From contig NZ_LGCL01000025.1 of assembly GCF_001306115.1 (NCBI RefSeq), forward strand, positions 79,789 through 143,788: a stretch of 64,000 bases of DNA, in the 5' to 3' direction. Made by a program: the position numbers and the translations under genes. Origin of the DNA: Ornatilinea apprima. GTDB lineage: Bacteria; Chloroflexota; Anaerolineae; Anaerolineales; Anaerolineaceae. Shown piece by piece: positions 42,453-51,330 of the stretch; within the stretch, counting starts at the first letter, position 1, and each line of letters starts with the position of its first letter. The notes beneath the pieces were generated by a model. The model searched no databases and was not told the origin of the DNA. It saw only the letters and a list, made by a program, of their open reading frames with translations.

Positions 42453-43574
42453 ATGATAGCCAACACCCCGATTCAAAAACTTGCCCCTTTCCTCCAGAAC
42501 CATACTAACCGTGAAACACCTTTTCTGCTAATTGACAGCAACCGCCTGCGCGCGACCTGCCAGACGTTTTTGCGCGCCTTTAGCGGCGACGAAGTCTACT
42601 TTTCCATGAAAGCCAACAGCACCCCCGCAGTGCTGAAAATCATCGCGCAGGAGGGCATTCGGTTCGACGCCGCTTCCTACGCCGAAATAGATAAGCTAAT
42701 CCGCATGGGCATCCCGGCCGAGAAGATCATCTTTATGGCGCCCACCAAAATTCCGGCCGATATTGAACGGGCTTACCTGTCCGGTGTGCGCGTCTTTTCC
42801 TTTGACTCGGCCATGGAGCTGCAAAAGCTGGCCAGCCTGGCCCCCGGCGCGCGGGTAATGTGCCGCGTCGCGGTGGGCAACGAGGGCAGCGAATGGCCGC
42901 TGGAACGCAAATTTGGCGCGTCCGCGCTCGAATCCGCCGCCCTGCTCACCAAAGCCGCACAGCTTGGCCTTAAGCCCCTGGGGCTGACCTTCCATGTTGG
43001 CTCGCAAAACCGCAATCCGCGCGCCTGGCGCGCCGCCATCGAACAGTGCGCGCAGATCTGGTATGTGCTGGCCGACCAGGGCATTCAACTGGAAGCCATC
43101 GACGCGGGCGGCGGGTTCCCCAGCAATTACGGTAAAGACTACCCCGCCGTGGAAGAGATCGCCGCCGTCATCCACCAGGCGCTGGCGCAGCTCCTGCCGC
43201 CCGGCACGCGCCTGATGGTCGAGCCGGGGCGCGGCCTGGTGGCCGAATGCGGTGTGCTGGTTACCTCGGTGATCAACCGCGCCCACCGCGCCGGGCAGGA
43301 ATGGCTGTACGTGGATGCCAGTGCCTACCACGGCCTGGTCGAAGCCATGCAGGGTTTCACCTTCCCCATTCGCACCGAAAAAGACTTGGCCCCGCGCGCG
43401 CCGTTTGTGCTGTGCGGCCCCACCTGCGACAGCACCGACGTCATTCAAGAGAACGTCCTGCTGCCCGCCACCCTGGGACTGGGCGACCGCCTGTACCTGC
43501 TTACCACCGGCGCGTACACCACGTCCATGGAACATTACAACGGCTTCCAATTCCCCTCCACAGTGATTGAATAA
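42453..43574 (+). CDS. PLP-dependent ornithine/lysine-type decarboxylase (fold III)
   Basis: 373 residues. The pyridoxal lysine is Lys53 in VYFSMKANS. Other fold-III decarboxylase marks are FHVGSQ, AIDAGGGFPSNY, MVEPGRGLV and the active-site Cys325 in CGPTCDSTDV near the dimer interface. The length is that of short bacterial ornithine/lysine decarboxylases. It would make putrescine or cadaverine. The CGPTCDSTD block argues against diaminopimelate decarboxylase. It ends the polyamine island and is followed by a long perfect hairpin. Confidence 0.9.
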   Translation: MIANTPIQKLAPFLQNHTNRETPFLLIDSNRLRATCQTFLRAFSGDEVYFSMKANSTPAVLKIIAQEGIRFDAASYAEIDKLIRMGIPAEKIIFMAPTKIPADIERAYLSGVRVFSFDSAMELQKLASLAPGARVMCRVAVGNEGSEWPLERKFGASALESAALLTKAAQLGLKPLGLTFHVGSQNRNPRAWRAAIEQCAQIWYVLADQGIQLEAIDAGGGFPSNYGKDYPAVEEIAAVIHQALAQLLPPGTRLMVEPGRGLVAECGVLVTSVINRAHRAGQEWLYVDASAYHGLVEAMQGFTFPIRTEKDLAPRAPFVLCGPTCDSTDVIQENVLLPATLGLGDRLYLLTTGAYTTSMEHYNGFQFPSTVIE

Positions 43575-43596
43575 CCGCGCGCCGCCGCAATAGAAA

Positions 43597-43638
43597 AAAC
43601 GCGCCTTCCCCCATAGTAAGACGGGGGAAGGCGCGTTT
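43597..43638. terminator. Long perfect terminator hairpin between convergent genes
   Basis: 16-base perfect arms (43597-43612 and 43623-43638, core CGCGCCTTCCCCC) with a 10-base loop. The minus strand has a TTTTTT run directly after it, ending the VIT1-like gene; the plus strand has GTTTGATT, ending the decarboxylase gene. Confidence 0.85.
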
Positions 43639-43658
43639 GATTGCGCGGTTTGGACCGG

Positions 43659-44546
43659 CTAAATTTCGATGCCAGTTACATTGCGAACAACCACCCCCAC
43701 AATGAATGAGAAGGCCGCCACCCCCACGCTAATCAACGCCATTTCGGTAAAGCGGCGCTTAAAGGAGTAGCCCTTGGCCACGGAGATATAGAAATTGAAA
43801 ACCGCGATAATCACCAGCGCGTTGAACACGGTAAACGCCAGGCTCACCAGGTAATTCTGGAACAGGAAATACGGCAGCACCAGAATCAGAACGGTGAAGA
43901 TATAAGCCACACCCGTGTAAATCGCCGACTTGAGCGGATCCTGCTCGCCTTCTTCCGATTTCTGCGACAGATATTCTGAAGCCGCCATTGAAAACGAAGC
44001 CGAAATGCCGGTAATCAGACCGGCCAGGGCGATCAGGTTGGTCTTTTGAAAAGCGAACGAAAAGCCCGCCAGCGCGCCGGTCAGCTCCACCAGGGCGTCA
44101 TTCAACCCCAGCACCACCGATCCGGCATACTTCAGGCCTTCCTCGTCCAGCATATCCATTAATTCTTCTTCGTGAACTTCCTCTTCTTCCATCACCTGCT
44201 TGGCCTCAGGGACGCGGTCGAGCAGTTGGGAATAGGCTTTTTGCGCCTTTTCTTCACCGAGTTCCATCAACTTGATACCAAACGTCAGCCCCAAAATCCG
44301 TGCCAGCCAGTAAAATAAGTTCACCTGGAACCAGTTGGGGCGAATTTCCATGCGTGTGTAGCGATTCCAGATTTCATAATGCTTCTTCTCTTCTTCAGAG
44401 ATCTTCTTAAGCACCGCGCTGTTATTTTCGTCTTTAACCTGTTTTGCCAGGCGCGCGTAGGTGTGATGACTGTTAATTTCGTCTTGTTGCAAAAACAGCA
44501 GCTTTTCAATATCGCCTTTTCCGAGATTGGCTTGTGTGGTTGTCAT
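43659..44546 (-). CDS. Ferritin-like/VIT1-CCC1 metal transporter
   Basis: 295 residues. The N-terminal ferritin-like (rubrerythrin-type) domain (about 10-135) carries Glu/His ligands: LQQDEINSHHTYARL, SEEEKKHYEIWNRY and VMEEEEVHEEELMDML. The C-terminal VIT1/CCC1 membrane part (about 140-295) has five helices with VVLGLNDALVELTGALAG and AASEYLSQKSEEGE. Such fusions move iron or manganese across the membrane, with the ferritin domain sensing or binding the metal. Monocistronic. Confidence 0.9.
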   Translation of the reverse strand: MTTTQANLGKGDIEKLLFLQQDEINSHHTYARLAKQVKDENNSAVLKKISEEEKKHYEIWNRYTRMEIRPNWFQVNLFYWLARILGLTFGIKLMELGEEKAQKAYSQLLDRVPEAKQVMEEEEVHEEELMDMLDEEGLKYAGSVVLGLNDALVELTGALAGFSFAFQKTNLIALAGLITGISASFSMAASEYLSQKSEEGEQDPLKSAIYTGVAYIFTVLILVLPYFLFQNYLVSLAFTVFNALVIIAVFNFYISVAKGYSFKRRFTEMALISVGVAAFSFIVGVVVRNVTGIEI

Positions 44547-44700
44547 TTTTCCTCCAAATCAATCAATTCGCGCAAGCTCTTGCCCCCCAACTCAAACATC
44601 TTTAATGTACCACGCTTCTAACCGCCTTACCCCGCATTTGTATAAGGAACCCCCCGGTCAAGCCAGACCGGAGGGTTCATCTGGTTGGCAATCTGCCGGG

Positions 44701-45669
44701 TTATGGATAAACCGGCGCGGTGGCGGTGGGCAGCTCCCGGACGAAGTCTTCACGCTTCAATACCGTAAGCGACTGGGCCGTTGCCGCGGTGATCCGAACC
44801 ACATACGGTTTGCCTTCCACCAGAGCGTAATACTCCCCGCTGGCCGGGTCTTGCGCCCCCACCCGCACCGTGTAGGTCTGCGCGGCGCCGTCTTGCAGCG
44901 CGGTGATTTCTGCGACTGCCTGCGGGTTATCCAGGCCGTATTCGGGCTTAACGCTGGTTCCCACCGGGGCGCTCATGCGCAGTTGGGTCAGCGCGGTAAC
45001 CAGCGACGTAATCCGCGTGGCCTGCAGCTCTTCTCCTGGCTGGCGGCCGCTGAATTTCCAGTTACCGCTTTCATCCTTGTTCAATTCAAACGTGCCATTG
45101 GCATTGGTGACTGCCAGGCTTTGCGGGTCGGCCGCGCTCAAATCAAGATATAGGGTGTCAATCCAGCCGCTGGGAAGCGCGCTGAAATCATTGGCCGTCA
45201 GGTTGCTCACCAAAAAGACGGCGTCTTCTCCCTCCACGCGCGCGTGGGCAGCCTGTGTCGCCGGCGAAGAGCCGATATAAACCACCTGCTGGCTGCCGTC
45301 GGCCAGGCTCAACGCCACCCGCCGCAGGTAAGCGTCTTCCGCCACCTGCAGGCGTTTGTGCGTTTCGGCGGTGTTGGCCGCCTGGCGGCTGCGTTTGGCC
45401 TCCACCAGTTTTTCCAGCGCCGCTTCAATCCGGCTGGTTTCGGCGGCAAAGCCGTCTGTGCCGCTCACAACCCAGCCATCGCCCACTTTTTCCAGGCTCA
45501 CCTGCTCACCGGCGGCGCCGCTCACAGACAGCTTAACCACCTGGTCAGCGGTAAAGTTCGCTAATAAAGGCTGGCCGGAGCCGGTTGAGGTGCGCGGCCA
45601 AAAGACCAGAGCGGTCAGCGCCAGCTGTGCTGCCAGCACAATCACCAGAATTCTTTGTAGCTTGTTCAT
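44701..45669 (-). CDS. DUF4340-domain protein of the Gld-like ABC system
   Basis: 322 residues. One N-terminal membrane segment (about 5-25), then an extracytoplasmic beta-rich DUF4340 domain with repeats such as VKLSVSGAAGEQVSLEKVGD and YTVRVGAQDPASGEYYALVEG. DUF4340 proteins typically sit behind a GldA ATPase and a GldF/GldG permease in operons of unknown function. It starts 12 bases after the permease-fusion gene, completing a three-gene operon (ATPase, fusion permease, DUF4340). Confidence 0.85.
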   Translation of the reverse strand: MNKLQRILVIVLAAQLALTALVFWPRTSTGSGQPLLANFTADQVVKLSVSGAAGEQVSLEKVGDGWVVSGTDGFAAETSRIEAALEKLVEAKRSRQAANTAETHKRLQVAEDAYLRRVALSLADGSQQVVYIGSSPATQAAHARVEGEDAVFLVSNLTANDFSALPSGWIDTLYLDLSAADPQSLAVTNANGTFELNKDESGNWKFSGRQPGEELQATRITSLVTALTQLRMSAPVGTSVKPEYGLDNPQAVAEITALQDGAAQTYTVRVGAQDPASGEYYALVEGKPYVVRITAATAQSLTVLKREDFVRELPTATAPVYP

Positions 45670-45681
45670 CCTTCCCTCCCT

Positions 45682-48546
45682 TTACTCCACGCGCCCCGGA
45701 ATGGCCAACTGCTCCACGGGCAGCAGCTCCAGCGCCTTCTGGCCGCGCTTGCGCGCCTGCCAGAAGAAGAAGACCACCACCATGGCCAGCGCCTCCAACC
45801 CGTAGGCGATCCCCTCAAACACGCGCTGGCTGCCATCGTTGAGCGGGGCCAGCAGGTGAATAGCCGAACCGCGCGCGCGGATGCTGAGCAGGTCTTCGTC
45901 TTCCACGCTCCAGTCCACCGCGTTTTGCATTAAGCGCAGGTTGTTGAGGTAGTAATCGCCGCTCAAGCGCGCCGAGAGCTGCAGCGCGAAATCATTCAAG
46001 AAATCGGCTGACCCGAACACCACCAGGCGCGCGTTCGCCGGTGACTGCTCCAGCACCACTGCCGGGGCAGCCTGGCCTTCTACCTGCGGCTGCGGGGGCT
46101 GCTTGCCCTTGAAGTAACTCTCAAACTGCCCCTGCACGGCCACCCCCAGCGGGTAAGGCTGGCGCGTTTCGCCGGTGGGGAAGCCCCATTCCGGGTAGGT
46201 CTGAAAATCGGGCACAACGTTGATGTCCGTCGTCGTCCACGACTGCTGGCTGGACGAAAGCAGCACTTCTGCCGCGCGCCCGGCGTTCTTTTCTTCATCC
46301 AGCTCCACCACCGAGGCGTAGTTAAAGCTCACCGCCGGCAGGTTGGTGGTAACCGGGTTGTCCTGGCTCATCGCGGACAAGCGCACGTCAATGAAGAACG
46401 GGTAATCCACCGCCTGAATATCCTGCACGGTGTAGCCGTTCACATCGCGGTTCACAGCCACCGGGAAAGCGGCATTCTGCGGGTCAAGCACCAGCTCGCT
46501 GCCCACCTTCACACCATAATGCGCCAGCAGATCTCGCAGCCCGCCCTCAATGGGGGTCAGCATCGGCTCGCCGTAATACGGGTCTGCCCCCAGGGTATTG
46601 CTGCCAGCGGCCACCACCAGCGCCCCGCCGCGCATTAAGAACTGGTCCACCGCGAACAATTCCATCTCGCCAAAGTTCTGCGGCGCAATCAGCAGCAGCG
46701 TATCCACGTCGGCCGGCACGCTGCCCGCGCTCAGGTCCACGTCTTTCACCGTGTATTCGGCGCGCAGCTGCTCGCGGATGGCCTGAAACGTGCTGATCGG
46801 CTGCTGCATCTGCCCGAACATATCCTGGGTGGGCTGTTCTGAGGGCGACCAGACCCCCACCACTTTCAAAAAGCCATCGCTGGAACGTTTGAGCATGCCT
46901 TCCAGGGTGGTGCGCACCTCGGCCTCATTGGCTTCCACAGGCGGGTAGGCCGCCACCTGACTGCCGTTGTTGTCCAGAATCAGGTGATAGAAATAGGTGT
47001 CATCCGAGAAGAGCGTTACCTGGAACGGCTGCACGCCCAGCTCTTGCAGCTGCTGGCGGGTCATCGCCGCGCCGGGCTGGTCGGGGTCCACTACCCGAAA
47101 AACAAACTTTCCTTTCGATTGCGCCGCGATCTCCTCGCCCACTTTCCGCACCAGGGCGTCCACTTCCACCAGTTCCGCCGGCAGCGTTTCGCCGCTGACG
47201 TAATACGTCAGCGTAACCGGCTGCTCCAGCGCCGAGAGGATCGCGTCCACACTCTGAAAGCCGTAAACCACTTTCTTGATCGCACGCGCCAGGTCATACT
47301 CCAGGCTGCGGAAGCTCACTTCCACCTGCTCGCCGCGGTTGTTAATATCAATCAGGTCGCTGAAGTTCAGCACTTCCCACTGATCGCCGTAGCGCACCAG
47401 CACATCAAAATAAGCGTTGACAATCGAAGCCTCGTTGCGCCCTGAGATCTGGAACGGCGTGGCTTTAATGCCGTATTCCTGGGCGGCTTCATTCTCAATT
47501 TCCGGGTCGTTAAGCGGATCTACCACCTCGGTAGTGACACTGCCGCCCGAGGCGATCTCCAGCTCGCGCAGCATATCGCGCAACTGCGGGATGAGCGGCT
47601 TGAGCAGCGGGTGGGTGTTTTCGCTGATATAAGCGCGGATACTCAACGGCTCCGGTAAACCGCCCACCAGGTCGCGGGTTACCTGCGAGATGGTGAACTC
47701 TTTTTGCGCGGTCAGGTCCAGGCGCAGCCCGCTCAGCGGATACAGCCAGGCGTTCACCACCAGCAGATTGGCGCACAGCAGCGCCACCGTGCTTTTCATG
47801 CGATTCTGGTAGCCCTTTTGCTGCGCGCTCCAGCGCTTGGCGTCCAGCGAGAGCACATTCAACGCCAGGAAGATCGCCGTCAGCGAAAGATAATACACCA
47901 GATCGCGCAGGTCAATCACCCCGCGCTCTATACTCTCAAAACGGCTTCCGGTGCCCAGCGCCCACAGCACATCACTGGTGATGCCGCTGGTCAGGTCGGT
48001 GATGCCGCGCGTGCCCACCAGATAAAACACCCCTCCGATCAGCACAGTAACGATCAGCGAAACAATCTGGTTATCGGTGCGCGAAGAAACGAACAGGCCA
48101 ATCGCTGCGTACGCCGCCGCCATCAGAACCGCCGCCAGGTAGCCGCCGAACACCGGTCCCCAGTCCAGGTTGCCCAGCAGCGAAACCATGATCGGCAGGG
48201 GCAGGGTCAGCGCCAGCGCGAGGACGATGATCGCCATCACCGCCAGAAATTTGCCCAGCACCAGTTCCGCCGGTTTGACCGGCAGAGTCAGCAGGCTCTC
48301 CAGCGTGCCGGAGCGCTGTTCTTCACTCCACTGGCGCATGGTCAGCGCCGCCAGCAGACCGATCAGCAGCACCGGCATCCAGGTGAACATCGGGCGCACA
48401 TCGGCCAGCCCGCGCACGAAGAATTTTTCAACGGTGAAAAACACAAACAGGGTCGCAGCTAAAAACACGCCCAGAAAAATCAGCGAAAGCAGCGAGCCAA
48501 AATAGATATCCAGTTCTTTACGGGTGATTGCCAGGATTTTTTTCAT
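45682..48546 (-). CDS. Fused ABC-2 permease and GldG-like protein
   Basis: 954 residues. The N-terminal ABC-2 permease (about 1-240) has six membrane segments and the coupling stretch MRQWSEEQRSGTLESLLTL (GldF-like). After one more membrane segment (about 255-275) comes a large extracytoplasmic GldG-type region (about 280-920, with DLTAQKEFTISQVTRDLVGG at its start and LLLIAPQNFGEMELFAVDQF in the middle). A last helix near 920-940 anchors the C-terminus. In gliding bacteroidetes GldF and GldG are separate; here they are one chain. The role in a non-gliding organism is unknown, perhaps export or envelope remodelling. Confidence 0.85.
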   Translation of the reverse strand: MKKILAITRKELDIYFGSLLSLIFLGVFLAATLFVFFTVEKFFVRGLADVRPMFTWMPVLLIGLLAALTMRQWSEEQRSGTLESLLTLPVKPAELVLGKFLAVMAIIVLALALTLPLPIMVSLLGNLDWGPVFGGYLAAVLMAAAYAAIGLFVSSRTDNQIVSLIVTVLIGGVFYLVGTRGITDLTSGITSDVLWALGTGSRFESIERGVIDLRDLVYYLSLTAIFLALNVLSLDAKRWSAQQKGYQNRMKSTVALLCANLLVVNAWLYPLSGLRLDLTAQKEFTISQVTRDLVGGLPEPLSIRAYISENTHPLLKPLIPQLRDMLRELEIASGGSVTTEVVDPLNDPEIENEAAQEYGIKATPFQISGRNEASIVNAYFDVLVRYGDQWEVLNFSDLIDINNRGEQVEVSFRSLEYDLARAIKKVVYGFQSVDAILSALEQPVTLTYYVSGETLPAELVEVDALVRKVGEEIAAQSKGKFVFRVVDPDQPGAAMTRQQLQELGVQPFQVTLFSDDTYFYHLILDNNGSQVAAYPPVEANEAEVRTTLEGMLKRSSDGFLKVVGVWSPSEQPTQDMFGQMQQPISTFQAIREQLRAEYTVKDVDLSAGSVPADVDTLLLIAPQNFGEMELFAVDQFLMRGGALVVAAGSNTLGADPYYGEPMLTPIEGGLRDLLAHYGVKVGSELVLDPQNAAFPVAVNRDVNGYTVQDIQAVDYPFFIDVRLSAMSQDNPVTTNLPAVSFNYASVVELDEEKNAGRAAEVLLSSSQQSWTTTDINVVPDFQTYPEWGFPTGETRQPYPLGVAVQGQFESYFKGKQPPQPQVEGQAAPAVVLEQSPANARLVVFGSADFLNDFALQLSARLSGDYYLNNLRLMQNAVDWSVEDEDLLSIRARGSAIHLLAPLNDGSQRVFEGIAYGLEALAMVVVFFFWQARKRGQKALELLPVEQLAIPGRVE

Positions 48547-48557
48547 TGTTTCACCTC

Positions 48558-49478
48558 TTAAGCTGCCATGGCAATTTCGTTAAAAATTGATTCAAGGCTG
48601 CGCGTGTCGCGGCGCAGTTCGCGCAGACGCCAGCCATTGGCAGCGGCCAGCTGGTAAATGGCCGGCGTCAGGTCAGCTCCATTGTTCCCCAACACACGGT
48701 ACGCCGGGTGAGCGTCTCCGTTTTCAAACGCCTCCACTTTTTCCACGCCCGGCAGCCCGCGCAGCAGCGACTCGGCCCCCGCCGGGCGCTCACCCAGCAC
48801 CACCACCGCGTTGCCCGTCGCCGCCAGCTCATCCAGGCGCGCGTTGGCGCGGATTTCACCGTTCATCAGAATAATTACCCGGTCGCACAGCGCCTCTACT
48901 TCCGGCAGAATATGGGTGGAGAACAGCACCGTACTCTGCCCGGCCAGGCTCTTGATCAACCCGCGGATTTCGACGATCTGTCGCGGATCAAGACCCACCG
49001 TGGGCTCGTCCAGAATCAGCAGCGGCGGTTGGTGCAAAATGGCCTGCGCCAGCCCCACCCGCTGCCGGAAGCCTTTCGACAGCGTGCCAATCGGGCGGGT
49101 GAGGTGTTTCTCCAGCCCCACCGCGTACACCGCCCGCGAAATCTTCTCCAGCTGCGCATCCTCGGGAATTTCACGTAAATCCGCCGCCAGTTGCAGCGTT
49201 GCCTGCACGGTCAGCTCCGGGTAGAGCGGCGCATTCTCTGGCAGGTAGCCGATGCGCGCCTGAACCCCGCGCGGGTCTTGCATCACATCGATGCCGTCCA
49301 CCTCCACCACACCCGCGTCCGGCTGCAGAAAACCGGTAATCGTCTTAATAATGGTCGTTTTACCGGCTCCGTTGGGGCCTAACAGGCCCACAATTTCTCC
49401 CTGGGCAATGTCAAAACTCACGCCTCGCAGCGCTTGCACATTCCCATACGCTTTTTGCAAATCCTGAACTCTAATCAC
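48558..49478 (-). CDS. GldA-like ABC ATPase
   Basis: 306 residues. Walker A GPNGAGKTT, Walker B LLILDEPTVGLDP, switch His in STHILPEVE, signature LSKGFRQRVGLAQAI. The C-terminal extension (about 220-306) ends in TRSLESIFNEIAMAA, as in GldA/ABC-2 ATPases. It is the first gene of the three-gene Gld-like operon and powers the fusion permease 11 bases downstream. Confidence 0.92.
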   Translation of the reverse strand: MIRVQDLQKAYGNVQALRGVSFDIAQGEIVGLLGPNGAGKTTIIKTITGFLQPDAGVVEVDGIDVMQDPRGVQARIGYLPENAPLYPELTVQATLQLAADLREIPEDAQLEKISRAVYAVGLEKHLTRPIGTLSKGFRQRVGLAQAILHQPPLLILDEPTVGLDPRQIVEIRGLIKSLAGQSTVLFSTHILPEVEALCDRVIILMNGEIRANARLDELAATGNAVVVLGERPAGAESLLRGLPGVEKVEAFENGDAHPAYRVLGNNGADLTPAIYQLAAANGWRLRELRRDTRSLESIFNEIAMAA

Positions 49479-49663
49479 GTTCCCCTCCTGAATTTTGGAG
49501 ATTTAACACAATTTCAAACATAGCAAAAAAAGATAAAGATTTGGTTAACGTTGCGCCGCATTTTTTCACAACCCCTAATTTTAGTCCTGTTTTGAAAAAA
49601 TGAAGGCGGGTGAATTTTCTCGCTGCCCGGCACCCCCCGCAGCTTTACCATATCCAGTTTTTG

Positions 49664-49839
49664 GTAGGGTGGGAGGCCACCCGCAGGGTGGGTGCAGGGG
49701 CATGAGAATGTTGGTGTTTCGACAAGTTTGCTGCACCGAAACCCACCATCCATCATGTTTGGATGCACCGGTGGGTTTCGGGCGGTTTCAAGATGATTTT
49801 GCCTCAAAGTTGATTGGCCCGCCCTCCACACCACCCTAC
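49664..49839. repeat. MITE-like unit with short terminal inverted repeats
   Basis: GTAGGGTGG at 49664-49672 and its inverse CCACCCTAC at 49831-49839 enclose 176 bases with no coding content. Inside is a perfect 11-base stem, CGAAACCCACC (49737-49747) and GGTGGGTTTCG (49770-49780), and a nested CATCC/GGATG hairpin. This resembles a small non-autonomous repeat, but no second full copy is in the window. Confidence 0.4.
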
Positions 49840-49866
49840 AAGAGAATCCCGTTCATGAAAAAAAAC

Positions 49867-49920
49867 CACTCCCTCCCGAAAATGCGTTTCCAGCATTTTG
49901 GGGAGGGCTTGGGGTGGGGT
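49867..49920. repeat. Dispersed palindromic repeat, copy A
   Basis: CCCTCCCGAAAATGC (49870-49884), loop GTTTCCA, then GCATTTTGGGGAGGG (one mismatch), followed by CTTGGGGTGGGGTC. The left arm is identical in copy B at 55092, and the 3' tail CTTG(T)GGGGTGGGGTC is shared. The loops of the two copies are inverted relative to each other. Confidence 0.7.
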
Positions 49921-49930
49921 CCGCCCGAAA

Positions 49931-49949
49931 ATGTATCCAATGGATACAT
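49931..49949 (+). promoter_or_regulatory. 19-base palindrome upstream of the aminotransferase
   Basis: ATGTATCCAATGGATACAT is a perfect inverted repeat of nine-base arms around one base. It lies 77 bases upstream of the ATG at 50026 and has the size of a dimeric repressor operator. Confidence 0.5.
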
Positions 49950-50025
49950 GCCAAAATTGGCTGCATCGTCTAAACTAATTCTGAAGTGATTTGCCCTGCA
50001 TGAGCAAACCTGTTTGGAGGTATAT

Positions 50026-51138
50026 ATGGACGTAACCAGCAAAGTCAGCAAAGCCGTCAAATCTGCCGCGGCTTACAATTTAGAACACTTTCACCAGGCC
50101 TGGCAGCGGCCTGAGCTGCGCCGCCTGATGGGCAATGAGCTGCTCTTTCCTCCCTCACCGCGCGTCATTTCCGCCCTGGTGGAATCGCTCAACCAGATCA
50201 ATTACTACCCCGAAGATTCGGGGACGCATCTGCGACTGCGCGAAGCGCTGGCCGGTTATGTGGGACTGGCAGGCAGGCCCGATTGGATCACGGTGGGCAA
50301 TGGCTCCATGGAAAACATTGATATGCTGCCCCGCACCTTCATTGATGAGGGCGACGAAATTTTGCTGCCCTGCCCCGATTATTCCCCCTACACCCGCCGC
50401 CCGCAAATTTTTGGCGCGAAGGTAGTCGACGTTACACCCGACGCAGACTTCAACTACACCCTCGCCGATTTCACCGCCAAAGTAACGCCGCGCACCAAAA
50501 TGATCATTCTCAGCCGCCCCAACGCGCCGATTGGCAACATGATCAGCCGCGAGCTGCTGGAAGACCTGTGCCACCTCGACTGCATCGTCGTCGTGGACGA
50601 GGCTTACACGGAATTCTCTAAGCAAACGGTCTGTGATCTGGTGGAAAAATACGACAACCTCATCATCAGCCGCACCTTCTCCAAAGCGATGGGGCTGGGT
50701 GGCATTCGTCTCGGCTTTGTGGTGGCCCAGCCAGCCGTGATCGAAAGCATCAACCGCGTGCGCGTGCCAATTAACATCAGCCTGCTCACCCAGGTAGCCG
50801 CCATCGCCGCCGTGGAAGACGCCGAATACATCCGCGCCAACACGCTCAAAGTGATTGAAAACCGCGAATCTTTTATCAAGTCCCTGCGCCAGATTCCGGG
50901 TATGCAGCCCATCCCTTCCCAGGGCAATTTCGTGATGATCAACTGTAAGAAGACCCGCCAGCCCGGCAAATTCTTCTACGATGCCCTGCTGGAAGCCGGT
51001 TATCTTGTCCGCTGCTTTGATAACGCCCGCGGCCTGCCCGGTGAAGGTTTCTTCCGCGTTACCATTGGCACCCAGCAAGACATCCAGGGCGTTCTGGAAG
51101 TCTTGCACACCCAGGTGGTTATGTCGCTTACCCACTAA
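50026..51138 (+). CDS. HisC-like class I/II aminotransferase (copy 1)
   Basis: 370 residues from ATG at 50026 (GGAGG five bases upstream). Fold-type I PLP enzyme: the cofactor lysine lies in SRTFSKAMGLGGIRLGF, with LSRPNAPIGNMIS and VVVDEAYTEFSKQ before it, and an Arg near the C-terminus (GEGFFRVTIG) for the substrate carboxylate or phosphate. It belongs to the histidinol-phosphate aminotransferase family, which also includes threonine-phosphate decarboxylase. It is a paralogue of the gene at 57186 (shared NYYPEDS/NYYAEDP, GNGSMENID/GNGSIEVLD, QGNFVMIN/KGNFVMIN). No histidine genes are near, so another substrate is likely. Confidence 0.85.
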   Translation: MDVTSKVSKAVKSAAAYNLEHFHQAWQRPELRRLMGNELLFPPSPRVISALVESLNQINYYPEDSGTHLRLREALAGYVGLAGRPDWITVGNGSMENIDMLPRTFIDEGDEILLPCPDYSPYTRRPQIFGAKVVDVTPDADFNYTLADFTAKVTPRTKMIILSRPNAPIGNMISRELLEDLCHLDCIVVVDEAYTEFSKQTVCDLVEKYDNLIISRTFSKAMGLGGIRLGFVVAQPAVIESINRVRVPINISLLTQVAAIAAVEDAEYIRANTLKVIENRESFIKSLRQIPGMQPIPSQGNFVMINCKKTRQPGKFFYDALLEAGYLVRCFDNARGLPGEGFFRVTIGTQQDIQGVLEVLHTQVVMSLTH

Positions 51139-51330
51139 CCGCCGGGGAACCAGCCGCATCAATCTAACCATTCCTTTGGCCTGCGCCATCCCCAGCGCAG
51201 CCAGTTCCTGGCCTGGGCTCTTGAGAGACCAGGCCAGTACTTCAAAACCATGCCCACAATCGCTCACCTCGCGAAAGAAAAACATTATAATATCTCCAGC
51301 CTTCTCCGGAAGAGCGTGGTCTCACCGGTT

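Larger units (their letters stand above)
49479..50025. other. Gene-free region rich in inverted repeats
   Basis: No credible gene: the short frames here read through hairpins and lack ribosome sites. It holds an inverted-repeat unit at 49664-49839, one copy of a dispersed palindrome at 49867-49920, and a 19-base operator-like palindrome at 49931-49949. The first part (49479-49600) is AT-rich and should carry the promoter of the Gld-like operon on the minus strand. Confidence 0.6.

Noticed and set aside
49514..49834. 106-residue minus-strand frame
   Set aside because: It reads through inverted repeats, has biased low-complexity content and no ribosome site; treated as non-coding.
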